64,000 bases of DNA from Paenibacillus sp. 37 (lineage in GTDB: Bacteria > Bacillota > Bacilli > Paenibacillales > Paenibacillaceae). The notes below the pieces were generated by a model. It saw nothing but the letters and a program-made list of their open reading frames with translations. It was not told where the DNA came from and did no database searches. Positions 44,941-54,318 of the stretch are shown here, piece by piece; within the stretch, counting starts at the first letter, position 1, and every line of letters starts with the position of its first letter. Location: contig NZ_CP043761.1 of the NCBI RefSeq assembly GCF_008386395.1, positions 6,386,001-6,450,000 of the forward strand. Reading direction: 5' to 3'. A program made the translations under genes and the position numbers.

Positions 44941-46317
44941 TCACGCCGTCTCTTCCACCTGCCCGGGCAATGCCTTCATGACTGCGGCGGCGGCCAACTT
45001 ACCCTGCTGTGCAGCTGAGACAACCATCGCCTCACCCACACCCTGACCAAAAATGACATCTCCTGCCGCATAAATCTGAGGATGCGAGGTACGGTACGTA
45101 TGCGGTTCGATCTCAACGACGCCCCAGTGGTGACGCAGTCCAAATGCTTCGATTAATGGTAATAAACGATGCTGCCCAATCGCCCGGATGACCGTATCAC
45201 ATTCGATCATGAACTCCGATCCTTCCACAGGCACAGGCAATACACGCCCACCGCCAGGCGGGGTAATTAGCTCCATTTTCACGCATTCCACAGCCTGAAC
45301 CCGACCGTTCTCGTCTCCAATAATACGCTGCGGCATCGTAAACCAGCGGAACTCCACCCCCTCCTGCTTGGCAAACGTATATTCAAACGCATACGCCGTC
45401 ATCTGGCTTTCCCCGCGCCGATATAACATCTGCACCCGCTCGGCACCCAGACGCACCGAACAGGTCGCTGCATCTACCGCCGTATTGCCCGCGCCAATCA
45501 CGGCGACCTTCAGGCCATTCAGTGCCGGCGGAACACCCTGCTTCGTAGACTCCACCAGTTCAATCGCATCATAGACACCTTCAAGTGTCTCTCCTTCAAT
45601 GCCCAGCATGGGCACCGATCCCATGCCACAGGCCAAAATGACCGCTTCATGCTGCTCCAGCAACTGCGTAGCAGGAATATCTACACCAATGCGCACCCCG
45701 TAACGGATCTGCACACCCAGCGCTTCCACCTGATCCACTTCCCATAACGCAACCGATTCGGGCAGACGGAAGGATACGATGCCGTACGTGTTTAGCCCAC
45801 CGCCTTTGGGTTTGGCTTCATAGATCGTCACCTCATACCCTGCGCGCCCCAGTTCACGTGCCGCAGATAGTCCCGCTGGCCCCGCTCCCACGACAGCGAC
45901 GGTTCTCCCATTGGCAGGTGCCGCCTGGAACAACGGCTCATTCTTCTCCCGCGCCCAGTCGGTGGCGTAACGCTGCAAGTCACCAATGCGAATCGGCTTC
46001 GACGATTCATTTAGCACACATGCGCCTTCACACAGTTCCTCTGTGGGACAGACACGTGCGCAGCTAGCTCCCACCGGATTCGCATCCATGATGGTGCGGG
46101 CCGATCCTTTCAGGTGCCCTGTTGATATTTTGCTAATAAAAGAAGGGATATTAATGTCGGTTGGACAAGCCTTGATACAAGGTGCATCGTAACAGTACAG
46201 ACAGCGGTTCGATTCCTCCATCGCTTCCTTACCTGTCATGGCGGGTTTCATCTCGGCAAAACGACTCTCCCAACCATAATCGGATAACGTTGTTCCTGAG
46301 CTGTTCATCAATGTCAT
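44941..46317 (-). CDS. preT: NAD(P)-dependent dihydropyrimidine dehydrogenase, PreT subunit
   Basis: FAD and Fe-S electron-input subunit for PreA, related to the small subunit of glutamate synthase. The 458-aa product has N-terminal cysteines for Fe-S clusters (CLYCYDAPCIKACP, GASCARVCPTEELCEGAC), FAD motif VVGAGPAGLSAARELGRAG, NAD(P) motif VIGAGNTAVDAATC and the C-terminal YAAGDVIFG. AGGAGGTG lies 3 bp before ATG 46317; TTG 46311 or ATG 46308 may be the true start by spacing. Confidence 0.92.
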   Translation of the reverse strand: MTLMNSSGTTLSDYGWESRFAEMKPAMTGKEAMEESNRCLYCYDAPCIKACPTDINIPSFISKISTGHLKGSARTIMDANPVGASCARVCPTEELCEGACVLNESSKPIRIGDLQRYATDWAREKNEPLFQAAPANGRTVAVVGAGPAGLSAARELGRAGYEVTIYEAKPKGGGLNTYGIVSFRLPESVALWEVDQVEALGVQIRYGVRIGVDIPATQLLEQHEAVILACGMGSVPMLGIEGETLEGVYDAIELVESTKQGVPPALNGLKVAVIGAGNTAVDAATCSVRLGAERVQMLYRRGESQMTAYAFEYTFAKQEGVEFRWFTMPQRIIGDENGRVQAVECVKMELITPPGGGRVLPVPVEGSEFMIECDTVIRAIGQHRLLPLIEAFGLRHHWGVVEIEPHTYRTSHPQIYAAGDVIFGQGVGEAMVVSAAQQGKLAAAAVMKALPGQVEETA

Positions 46318-46425
46318 GCACCTCCTGGAGAATGATCTACGCTATCTCAAACTCGAACAAACTTGCGTGCATTATACGTTCCACCCCGCTGACAGAATCA
46401 CTTACCGATCACGTGTTGCCGCTTC

Positions 46426-47307
46426 CTACAGACTAACCAGATGTTCGTACGTTTCCGGCCTGCGATCACGGTAGAACTGCCATACATTACGTACCTCACG
46501 AATCATCTCCGTATCCATCTCGCCAATGACGACCTCATCCTGATCCCTGCTGCCAATGGCAACCATTCTGCCTCGTGGATCGACCAAGTACGACTGCCCA
46601 TAAAATTCACCCATATTCCACGGCGCTTCCACGCCGACCCGGTTGATGGCTGCCACATAATAGCCATTAGCTACTGCGTGAGCGGGTTGTTCCAGTTTCC
46701 ACAGATATTCAGATGTACCCGCAACCGTAGCGGACGGATTGAACACAATCTCTGCCCCTGCCAGCCCAAGCAAACGCGCCCCTTCCGGAAAATGACGGTC
46801 ATAACAGATGTACACGCCAACTCTGGCGTATGCCGTATCAAAAACCGGAAACCCGAGGTTGCCTGGTTTGAAATAATACTTTTCCCAGAACCCATTTGTA
46901 CCCTCACCTGCTTCCACATGCGGGATATGATGTTTGCGGTATTTGCCCAGATACGTACCATCTGCATCAATAACGGCTGCCGTATTGTAATACGAAGCAA
47001 TGCCCTCCACCTCGTACACGGGTAAAATAATCACCACCGCAAGCTCCTTCGCCAGCTCCTGAAAACGTCTGGTCGTTGGCCCTTCCGGTACCGGTTCAGC
47101 GGATGCATACCATTTGGGATTCTGCTCTGTACAAAAGTACGGTCCATAGAATACTTCCTGCAACCCGATGATCTTGGCCCCTCTTGCAGCAGCTTCACGG
47201 ACCAACGTGATGTGCTTCTGAACCGCAGCCTCTTTGTGAACTTCAACGGGAGCCGAACCTTCAATCTCATGTGAAGCCTGGATTAATCCGATGCTGATTT
47301 TGCCCAT
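46426..47307 (-). CDS. Beta-ureidopropionase-like nitrilase-superfamily amidase
   Basis: Carbon-nitrogen hydrolase likely to split N-carbamoyl-beta-alanine into beta-alanine, CO2 and NH3. In the 293 aa the catalytic triad is Glu51 (IGLQEVFYG), Lys125 (KYRKHHIPH) and Cys168 (YICYDRHFPE). The pocket sequence EAGEGTNGFWEKYYFKPG is like beta-ureidopropionase and N-carbamoylputrescine amidase. Position between PreT and the carbamoylase gene supports the former. Confidence 0.9.
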   Translation of the reverse strand: MGKISIGLIQASHEIEGSAPVEVHKEAAVQKHITLVREAAARGAKIIGLQEVFYGPYFCTEQNPKWYASAEPVPEGPTTRRFQELAKELAVVIILPVYEVEGIASYYNTAAVIDADGTYLGKYRKHHIPHVEAGEGTNGFWEKYYFKPGNLGFPVFDTAYARVGVYICYDRHFPEGARLLGLAGAEIVFNPSATVAGTSEYLWKLEQPAHAVANGYYVAAINRVGVEAPWNMGEFYGQSYLVDPRGRMVAIGSRDQDEVVIGEMDTEMIREVRNVWQFYRDRRPETYEHLVSL

Positions 47308-47311
47308 ATTG

Positions 47312-48601
47312 TCACAACGCCTCCTCAGGTAAAATGGTTGGTTGGTTCACTCCACCGCACATCCTTCGAATGGTTCGATACAACACTTCCGTGCCGAGTC
47401 CAATATCCTCCGGAGAGGAATACTCGCTGGGATGATGACTGATGCCGTCCTTGCTGCGGACAAAAATCATGCCATAATCACACACACGCGAAAGGGCCAA
47501 CGCATCATGGAACGGACCACTCATCAGTTCTGGCAAAGTAATCCCGATCTCTTCCGCAGATGAACGAATCACCGATTGGATTGACTCTGCACAATACCTT
47601 GGCTCACTGTTCGTATCCTCGGTAAGCGAATACGTTAGACCATATCGGGAACTCACGTCATCCAAAATGTTCATCAAGCGGGCTTCCATCCGGTTCCTGC
47701 GTTCCATCTCCATGTCTCGTAGATCAACCGTGAAGCTGACTTCCTCTGGGATGATATTACGCGAATCGGGAAACACCCTCAGACTTCCTACCGTACCTAC
47801 AGTTGGTGCTTCCGGGTCTTCTCTCACCATATCGTCAAAAGCGGAAATAACTCTGGCGCTGCCTGCCAAAGCATCATGCCGCATGCCCATTGGAACGGAG
47901 CCAGCATGACCCGCCATACCTTTCATCGTAACCGTAAGCCACAGCGGGCCCGAGATCCCCGTCACCAGACCTATCGGAGCATTCAGCGATTCCAACACTG
48001 GCCCCTGCTCAATGTGCAGCTCCAGATAACTGCAAATGGAACCTGGCGGATAGATCGCTTCTTCAAAATCCGAAGGAGAACAGCCGAAGGCTTCCAGCGC
48101 CTCCCGGCGGGTCACTCCGTTTTTATCCTGCCGCTCCAGTTCGCCTTCTTCCAACTGACCAGTTATACCACGTGAGCCGAACAGGCCTTTGTTAAAACGG
48201 GAACCCTCTTCATCGCAAAAAGCAATCACCTCAATCGGCATACGGGGCTGAATGCCATTTTCGATCAGGCATTGCACCGCTTCGAGTGCGCCTAGCACAC
48301 CAATCGCTCCATCATATCGCCCGCCATACGGCTGAGAGTCGATGTGGGAACCAATCATGAGAATCGGCAGTACCTGATCCGCACCTTCCAGACGACCAAT
48401 CAGATTGCCGAAGGGGTCAAGTCGCGTCGTCAGACCGGACTTTTCCATCCACAGACGAACCTGTATAATGCCGTCCATATCTTCCGGGGTCAGGGCAAGT
48501 CGGCAGACACCCGTCTCTGCGATTCGGCCAATCTGTGACAATTGCTCAATTCGCTCATTCAACCGAAGCTGGTTGATGAGTTTGCCTGTCGTGGTCTGCA
48601 T
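47312..48601 (-). CDS. M20-family amidase, hydantoinase/carbamoylase type (HyuC/AllC-like)
   Basis: A 429-aa metal-dependent hydrolase of N-carbamoyl-L-amino acids or allantoate type. Metal-ligand blocks are GSHIDSQPYGGRYDGAIG and FCDEEGSRF; the dimer domain includes HIEQGPVLES and GMAGHAGSVPMGMRHDALAG. The start is ATG 48601 with AAGGAGGTGAGGG upstream. It lies 4 bp before the nitrilase gene. Two chemically unrelated carbamoyl hydrolases side by side suggest that two substrates, beta- and alpha-carbamoyl, are handled. Confidence 0.88.
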   Translation of the reverse strand: MQTTTGKLINQLRLNERIEQLSQIGRIAETGVCRLALTPEDMDGIIQVRLWMEKSGLTTRLDPFGNLIGRLEGADQVLPILMIGSHIDSQPYGGRYDGAIGVLGALEAVQCLIENGIQPRMPIEVIAFCDEEGSRFNKGLFGSRGITGQLEEGELERQDKNGVTRREALEAFGCSPSDFEEAIYPPGSICSYLELHIEQGPVLESLNAPIGLVTGISGPLWLTVTMKGMAGHAGSVPMGMRHDALAGSARVISAFDDMVREDPEAPTVGTVGSLRVFPDSRNIIPEEVSFTVDLRDMEMERRNRMEARLMNILDDVSSRYGLTYSLTEDTNSEPRYCAESIQSVIRSSAEEIGITLPELMSGPFHDALALSRVCDYGMIFVRSKDGISHHPSEYSSPEDIGLGTEVLYRTIRRMCGGVNQPTILPEEAL

Positions 48602-48714
48602 CTCCCTCACCTCCTTGCGAATAGTTATCACGTCATGTGTTGAAACACTTTATTTTGCTTGCCAACACTTCTGTCGTACTTGTCGTACAGTGCGTTCTCA
48701 TCCATATCCAGTTA

Positions 48715-50088
48715 CTAACTCGCATCCAGACTTCGCAACGCAGCGAGCAAACTTCCTGCGATCAGGTCCAGTTCTTCCTCGGTGGTGACAAACGGCGGGG
48801 AGATCGTCAAAATATTCGCAAACCCTGGCACTGTATCTCCGTTCTTGCCGATCAGAATGCCATCCCGCTTACAACTGGCGAGCACCTTCATCACTTTATC
48901 CGCTTCCGCAGGAGAACCATCCGCTTCAATCAACTCCACCCCGCAGGCGAATCCGAATGAACGGATGTCCCCCACCACGGACAACTCCAGCAATGGTTCA
49001 AGCTTCTCACGAAGCAGGTATCCCAGTTCCTCCGCACGGCTGACCAGATTCTCTCGTTCCAGGATTTCCAGATTCGCCAGCGCTACCCGACAGGACACCG
49101 GATTTCCACCAAATGTATTCACATGACGAAAATGCGCATCCGGTCCGGGTTCCCGGAACGTGTCATACAGATCGGCTCGCACCGCCGTTGCTGATAGCGG
49201 TGAATACGCACTGGTCATGCCTTTTGCCATCGTCACCATATCTGGCTGTATACCATAGTTCTGATGACCAAACTTCTGCCCCGAGCGGCCAAAACCACAG
49301 ATGACCTCATCGACAATGAGCAGCACGCCATAGCGCTGACAGATCTCTTGCACGGTGCGCATATAATCCGGCGGTGGAACAATCATGCCACCCCCAGTGA
49401 TCACCGGCTCCATAATCACTGCGGCAACCGTCTCAGGACCTTCCCAACGAATCACCTCTTCATAGATGGTTGCACACTCGAGTCCACATCCATCCTTGTT
49501 TCGCCCAAACGGGCAGCGGTAACAATACGGTGGTGGAACATGAGAGAAACCTACGCCGAGCGGCTCGTATTTGATCTTGCGGGCGGCTTGCCCGGTCGCG
49601 CCCAGTGCCCCCATAGAGTTACCGTGATAGGCACGGTGACGGGAGATGAATTTGTGCCGAGTAGGCTCACCATTCTGATGGTGATACTGACGGGCTATTT
49701 TGAAAGCCACCTCATTCGCATCTGAACCCGAGTTGGAGAAGAAAATTCGATACTCCCCCTCCAACCATTCATTTAGCTTCTCCGCCAGCAAAATCGCCGG
49801 TTCGTGACTCTGCGTCATCGGTACATAAGCGAGTGCTTTCATCTGTTCGTAGGCACTTCTCGCAATCTCCTCACGGCCATGCCCCACATTCACACACCAT
49901 AGTCCAGACATCGCATCCAGATAACGTGTACCATCCTGATCGGTGATCCAGCTGCCCTCCCCACTTACCGCAATCATCGGATGATCGTTATGAGGCGAGA
50001 TGTGATGCCATACATATTTGCGATCCTTCTCCAGCCATTCTTCCTTCGTGCCGCCAAGCGGCTGAGGCTGCTGATCCACAGAACTCAT
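48715..50088 (-). CDS. Class III aminotransferase, probable beta-alanine transaminase
   Basis: PLP-dependent omega-aminotransferase of 457 aa. Visible blocks are SNSGSDANEVAFKIAR, HRAYHGNSMGALGATG, the cofactor Asp in LIVDEVICGFGRSG and the PLP Lys in TMAKGMTSAYSPLSA. In the reductive pyrimidine route the last step removes the amino group of beta-alanine or 3-aminoisobutyrate, which fits this cluster. A CYRCPFG/CGLEC insertion (about residues 190-205) has three Cys, possibly structural. Confidence 0.87.
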   Translation of the reverse strand: MSSVDQQPQPLGGTKEEWLEKDRKYVWHHISPHNDHPMIAVSGEGSWITDQDGTRYLDAMSGLWCVNVGHGREEIARSAYEQMKALAYVPMTQSHEPAILLAEKLNEWLEGEYRIFFSNSGSDANEVAFKIARQYHHQNGEPTRHKFISRHRAYHGNSMGALGATGQAARKIKYEPLGVGFSHVPPPYCYRCPFGRNKDGCGLECATIYEEVIRWEGPETVAAVIMEPVITGGGMIVPPPDYMRTVQEICQRYGVLLIVDEVICGFGRSGQKFGHQNYGIQPDMVTMAKGMTSAYSPLSATAVRADLYDTFREPGPDAHFRHVNTFGGNPVSCRVALANLEILERENLVSRAEELGYLLREKLEPLLELSVVGDIRSFGFACGVELIEADGSPAEADKVMKVLASCKRDGILIGKNGDTVPGFANILTISPPFVTTEEELDLIAGSLLAALRSLDAS

Positions 50089-50109
50089 TCGTCATCCTCC
50101 TCCACACGC

Positions 50110-51174
50110 TTATTTCACTGCTTCCTCATAGATGCTTTTCTCCAGTGCTTCATCCAGGTTTGCAGCTTTTTTGATCAAGCCATAATTCAGCGCAATATCC
50201 GCAGTTCGGGTAAATGACTCATCCACAAAGCTGCCGACTTGCTGCTCTGTAAATCCTTCCGGCCGAATCAGCTTTGCAATCTCTTCAAGCATCGTGACCT
50301 GATGCTCACGGGTGGTACTGCCCTCCGTCACATTACTCATCACGATATCCACCGTCTCATTCTGATTATCGATGGCGTAATTCCAGCCTTTCAGAATGGC
50401 ACGGGTCACTTTGACCGCAAGCTCACGATTACTGTCTACCCAATCTTTCTTGGCAATCAGCGTATCCTCCAGCATGCCAACACCGGCATCTTCAATGTTG
50501 AACACGTCCAGATCCGATTCTTTCGTTCCACTTTCCAGTACAACGTGGTATTCGTTATAGATCGTTGCCGTCGCCACATCTACCTGGTCATTGAAAAATT
50601 GATCCATCGTGAAGCCCTGCTTCACCAGTTCAATGTCTTTCTTCGGATCCAGGCCGTTCTTCTCCATGAACGCGAGCACCTGAAACTGCTGACTGCCGAA
50701 CCAGGTACTGACCTTCTTGCCTTTCATCTGAGCGGGATCGGTAATACCTAGCGACTTCTTGGCGATCAAGCGATAACTGCTCTTCTGTGAGATCTGGGCG
50801 AGCGAGACAAGCGGCAGACCGTTATCCCGGCTGACCAGCAAACTGTCTACACCCGTAATGCCCACATCGGCCGCGCCATTGACCACCTGCTGCTCAATCA
50901 CGATATCCGGGCCACCCGGAATAATCTCGGCATCAATGCCTTCATCTGCAAAAAAACCTTTTTCCTTCGCTGCATAGATCCCGGCAAACTGCGCCTGCGG
51001 CACCCATTTCAGTTGAATTTTCACTTTGGTTAAGGGTTGATCTGCTTCACCCGCCCCTCCTGAACTCGCAGCAACAGGCTCAGCCGCCGGCTCGGGCTTC
51101 GTAGAACATGCGCTCAGCATCGTAACAACCAACAGGACCAATACCAGCAAACCCGACTTCAACGTTTTGTACAT
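50110..51174 (-). CDS. ABC transporter substrate-binding lipoprotein, NMT1/THI5-like
   Basis: A 354-aa lipoprotein: signal helix then lipobox LSAC (Cys23). The mature start VKIQLKWVPQAQFAGIYAAK is the usual ThiY/RibY/SsuA-type opening, followed by GITGVDSLLVSRDNGLP. Relatives bind hydroxymethylpyrimidine, riboflavin or similar rings. Within this cluster a pyrimidine or hydantoin ligand is the natural inference. It follows the two permease and ATPase genes. Confidence 0.9.
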   Translation of the reverse strand: MYKTLKSGLLVLVLLVVTMLSACSTKPEPAAEPVAASSGGAGEADQPLTKVKIQLKWVPQAQFAGIYAAKEKGFFADEGIDAEIIPGGPDIVIEQQVVNGAADVGITGVDSLLVSRDNGLPLVSLAQISQKSSYRLIAKKSLGITDPAQMKGKKVSTWFGSQQFQVLAFMEKNGLDPKKDIELVKQGFTMDQFFNDQVDVATATIYNEYHVVLESGTKESDLDVFNIEDAGVGMLEDTLIAKKDWVDSNRELAVKVTRAILKGWNYAIDNQNETVDIVMSNVTEGSTTREHQVTMLEEIAKLIRPEGFTEQQVGSFVDESFTRTADIALNYGLIKKAANLDEALEKSIYEEAVK

Positions 51175-51274
51175 GTACAGAACAACCCCCTGTGTATATA
51201 CGATTTTTCAATCAGGTAGTGTGAGGCTCTACTTCACCAGCTCTATCAATCTATGGTTGCTATCCTGATGTACG

Positions 51275-52213
51275 TTAGTGATCTGTGCGTGCACGATTCC
51301 AAGGAATGAATCGCTTTTCTGCCAGGACAACCGCTTCATACAACACAATGCCGAGCGCGGCGGCGATGACAATGCAGGACCAGGCCAAGGGCATGTTCGC
51401 CAATCGAATCTGATCCGAGAGCAAGTATCCCAGCCCTTGGGAGGCGATGAAAAATTCACCCACAATGGCCCCGATAATACTGGTCGACATGTTGATCTTC
51501 AGACCGGCGAAGAGGGAAGGCAGCGCATGAGGCAATCTCAGCTTCCAAAAAAACTGCATCCTGCTCGCGGCAAGGCCACTCAGCAGATCACTGTACTGCG
51601 GCTGAATGGAAGTCAGCCCTTTGAACAGGCTGACGGCCATAGCGGCCATTGTAATCACCGTGACAACAGCAATACGGGACCATATCCCGTCACCGAACCA
51701 ATTATTCATAATCGGGGCAAGAGCCACGATGGGAACTGCATTCAGTGCAGACAAAACCGTAACCGCAGCCCTGCCACTTGTTGGGAAGAATGATGCACCT
51801 GCCGCTGCCAGAGCACCCAACAATGAACCGAGTAAAAAGCCTCCCAGCATTTCGGTTCCGCTGTACATCGCATATCGAAAGAGCATATTGGCATTTTCCT
51901 GAATGGATGCCGCAATGGCGGAAGGCACGGGCAGTTGGTAGCTTTCCAACGAAAATATCCAATGAAACATCCTGAGCTGCCAGAGGGTGAGAAACAACGC
52001 ACCCGCACCCCATGGAAGCATACTCAGCGCAACAGATCTTCCGCGAACGCCAGAGCCCAATCTGGCCTTTTCGGCTTGTCCCTGTTGTCCATGAATTTCC
52101 GAACCTGGAACAATCGTCATCTGTGAACCAGTGAGGTTCGTAGCCGCGCCAGTTACAGCAGCAATGGCTACACCTTCATCCCTCTTCCGTTGCAAAACTC
52201 TACCTTCACTCAT
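51275..52213 (-). CDS. ABC transporter permease (SsuC/NMT1 type), 2
   Basis: A 312-aa permease with six helices and the coupling loop GLAASRMQFFWKLRLPHALP. It has an unusual hydrophilic N-terminal extension of about 60 residues before SVALSMLPWG. Its start overlaps the preceding permease stop by 4 bp. Together the two permeases form a heterodimeric membrane domain. Confidence 0.88.
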   Translation of the reverse strand: MSEGRVLQRKRDEGVAIAAVTGAATNLTGSQMTIVPGSEIHGQQGQAEKARLGSGVRGRSVALSMLPWGAGALFLTLWQLRMFHWIFSLESYQLPVPSAIAASIQENANMLFRYAMYSGTEMLGGFLLGSLLGALAAAGASFFPTSGRAAVTVLSALNAVPIVALAPIMNNWFGDGIWSRIAVVTVITMAAMAVSLFKGLTSIQPQYSDLLSGLAASRMQFFWKLRLPHALPSLFAGLKINMSTSIIGAIVGEFFIASQGLGYLLSDQIRLANMPLAWSCIVIAAALGIVLYEAVVLAEKRFIPWNRARTDH

Positions 52214-53031
52214 ATGGCATCCCCTCCTTTGGCCCTGAATTCAGGCTGCCAAGGGGTTAGCCAACGTTCAGCCAGACTGATGGCCAGATACGAGATCAGG
52301 CCAATGCCAATGCTAAGCATGATGGTGGCCCAGAACATGCCCACTTGGGCATGGCCGTAATATAACGAACTGACCATCAGGACGCCGAGTCCATCGGGAG
52401 CTCCCATCAATTCCACAACGATGGAGGAGGTCACCGCCAGCGGAGCGGCTATTTTCATACCAGAAAATAGTCCCGGCAGTGCTGAGGGCAGCAGGCATTT
52501 GATATATCGTGCAGTTAGTGAAGCTCCACAGGAACGCATCAGTTCCAGGTGCTCTGGTGCTGCACTTTTCAATCCTTTTAACGTATGGATGATGATCGGG
52601 AAGAAAGTTACGTACGCCGCCATAACAATCCGCGCCCACTCCGCGTTGTGGATGATGCCGTACACAATTGGGGCGAGACCAATAACCGGAACCATCTGTG
52701 AGGAGACTACATATGGCGATAACGTGCGCTCCAGCCAGACAGCTGCGCTCATGAGCAGCGCCAGACCCAGGCCAAGCAACGTTCCCCCTGCAAAACCAAT
52801 GGCTGCATTGCCAAACGTGACAGCCCCCTGCTCTGCGAGCGTACCCGAGTAACGAAACAACGCTGCAAGCACATCGTGCAGATATGGAAGGCGAGAAGCT
52901 GCCTGCTGGGGTGACAGGAACAGTTGGAGCATCCAGGCGATTCCTTCCCACAGCACCAATACGGCCATAATCCAGATGACGACCCAGGATCGATATCCCG
53001 GTCTAAAGAACTGCAGAGACATGAGATTCAT
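52210..53031 (-). CDS. ABC transporter permease (SsuC/NMT1 type), 1
   Basis: A 273-aa permease with the coupling loop LMRSCGASLTARYIKCLLPSALP. ATG 53031 has GAGGAG 4 bp upstream; GTG 53034 and ATG 53022 are alternatives. It overlaps the end of the ATPase gene by about 29 bp, as is common in tightly packed ABC operons. Confidence 0.88.
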   Translation of the reverse strand: MNLMSLQFFRPGYRSWVVIWIMAVLVLWEGIAWMLQLFLSPQQAASRLPYLHDVLAALFRYSGTLAEQGAVTFGNAAIGFAGGTLLGLGLALLMSAAVWLERTLSPYVVSSQMVPVIGLAPIVYGIIHNAEWARIVMAAYVTFFPIIIHTLKGLKSAAPEHLELMRSCGASLTARYIKCLLPSALPGLFSGMKIAAPLAVTSSIVVELMGAPDGLGVLMVSSLYYGHAQVGMFWATIMLSIGIGLISYLAISLAERWLTPWQPEFRAKGGDAI

Positions 53032-53827
53032 CACGCTCCTCGTAGAAGCAGTTGCGGATGGTCGTAATCATGTGGTAGAAAGCATCCGTTTCTCTCAGTT
53101 CACTATGACGTCCAGGAGGCAGATTCACAGAATGAATGGAATGTACTTGCCCCGGATGCGCCGAGAGTACGATGATCCGGTTGGACAGAAATACCGCTTC
53201 GGGGATACTGTGTGTGACAAAGAGGAAGGTCTTGCCTGTCGAGCGCTTGATCTCAAGCAGCTCCAATTGAAGTTTCTCTTTGGTGAATTCGTCCAGGGCC
53301 GAGAAGGGTTCATCCATGAGTAGCAATGGTGGATCAAGCGCAAGGGCACGCGCAATGGATACTCGTTGCTGCATGCCTCCGCTGAGCTGCCATGGATAAT
53401 GGTCGGCGAAGCGGGTTAGCCCTACCATTTCAAGCAGCTCACCGCTAATGCGGCGACACTCCTTCCGGCGGGTACCGAGCAGCTCCAGTGGCAATTCCAC
53501 ATTGTGACGAACGGTGCGCCAATCGAACAAGGCAGGTGTCTGGAAGACAATACCGAACTGTCGCTGTAGCCGAGCCCGCTCAGGCTCCTGACCGGCAATG
53601 CGAACGGTGCCTGAGGTGGGCTGAAGTAGATCACCCACTAACCGGAGCAAGGTCGACTTGCCACAGCCGGAAGGGCCCAGCAGAGAGACAAACTCATTGG
53701 ACTGGATCTGGAATGTAACATCCGACAAAGCAGTGACTTGTTGTGTACCTGTGCCAAAGACAACGGACACATGATCTACATCAATATGGCAGGCTTCGGG
53801 GACTGTAGCTGAGGGTGCGGAGGACAT
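53003..53827 (-). CDS. ABC transporter ATP-binding protein (SsuB/ThiZ type)
   Basis: A 274-aa ATPase and the first gene of the catabolic operon. Walker A is LLGPSGCGKSTLLRLVG, the signature is LSGGMQQRVSIARAL, Walker B is LLLMDEPFSALD, and the switch His is in FVTHSIPEA. The start is ATG 53827 (AAAGGAG 7 bp upstream). Confidence 0.93.
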   Translation of the reverse strand: MSSAPSATVPEACHIDVDHVSVVFGTGTQQVTALSDVTFQIQSNEFVSLLGPSGCGKSTLLRLVGDLLQPTSGTVRIAGQEPERARLQRQFGIVFQTPALFDWRTVRHNVELPLELLGTRRKECRRISGELLEMVGLTRFADHYPWQLSGGMQQRVSIARALALDPPLLLMDEPFSALDEFTKEKLQLELLEIKRSTGKTFLFVTHSIPEAVFLSNRIIVLSAHPGQVHSIHSVNLPPGRHSELRETDAFYHMITTIRNCFYEERDESHVSAVL

Positions 53828-53949
53828 GGGCATTCTCCTTTGTGGAAGTTATTTTCATTGCACACCAAGGCTGAATGGGAGGTTTATATACACGAACGTA
53901 ACAGGTTTTGCTTGTTAGATAATACTATATCGCTTTGGGCGGGGATTAC

Positions 53950-53998
53950 ATTATACAGTGTGTTTTGAGTATGGGCCTGTTCATGTTACACAATGTAA
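53950..53998 (-). promoter_or_regulatory. Promoter of the pyrimidine cluster with upstream palindrome
   Basis: On the minus strand a perfect -10 TATAAT (53955-53950) has no recognisable -35, as expected of an activator-dependent promoter. An inverted repeat TTACA-N3-TGTAA (53986-53998) is centred about 40 bp upstream of the -10, where an activator such as PucR would bind. The rest of 53834-54318 has AT-rich sequence and no gene. Confidence 0.5.
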
Positions 53999-54318
53999 AA
54001 TGAGACGGATTCTCAAATACATCCATGTGAGTTTTCCTCGTATTTAGCTAACATACATTTCACTTAACAACAAACGCACGATCATTTGTATTTATTGAAT
54101 AAATATTCGGAAAATATGACATATGCCCTCGTATTCTTGTCCATTTTCTTGTATAAAGATTGAATAGACGTACAAGGGCTCCCACCTCCACGTGAGTCAA
54201 GGCTCCTGAATGATGAAGGCGGTATCACTATTCCGGATCAATCACCACGCAGGCTGGCTTCCTTTGTCATACAAAGACCAGTAGAACGAAGCTTTCAAAT
54301 CCAGAAATCGGGGTGGTC

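Noticed and set aside
44803..45018. 71-codon plus-strand frame before preT's end
   Set aside because: Leu/Pro/His-rich sequence with no ribosome binding site, overlapping the 3' end of preT on the opposite strand.
54180..54260. Sigma-D-like promoter before the large chemoreceptor
   Set aside because: The best boxes (TCAA and GGCGGTAT) are 17 bp apart instead of 15 and match poorly.
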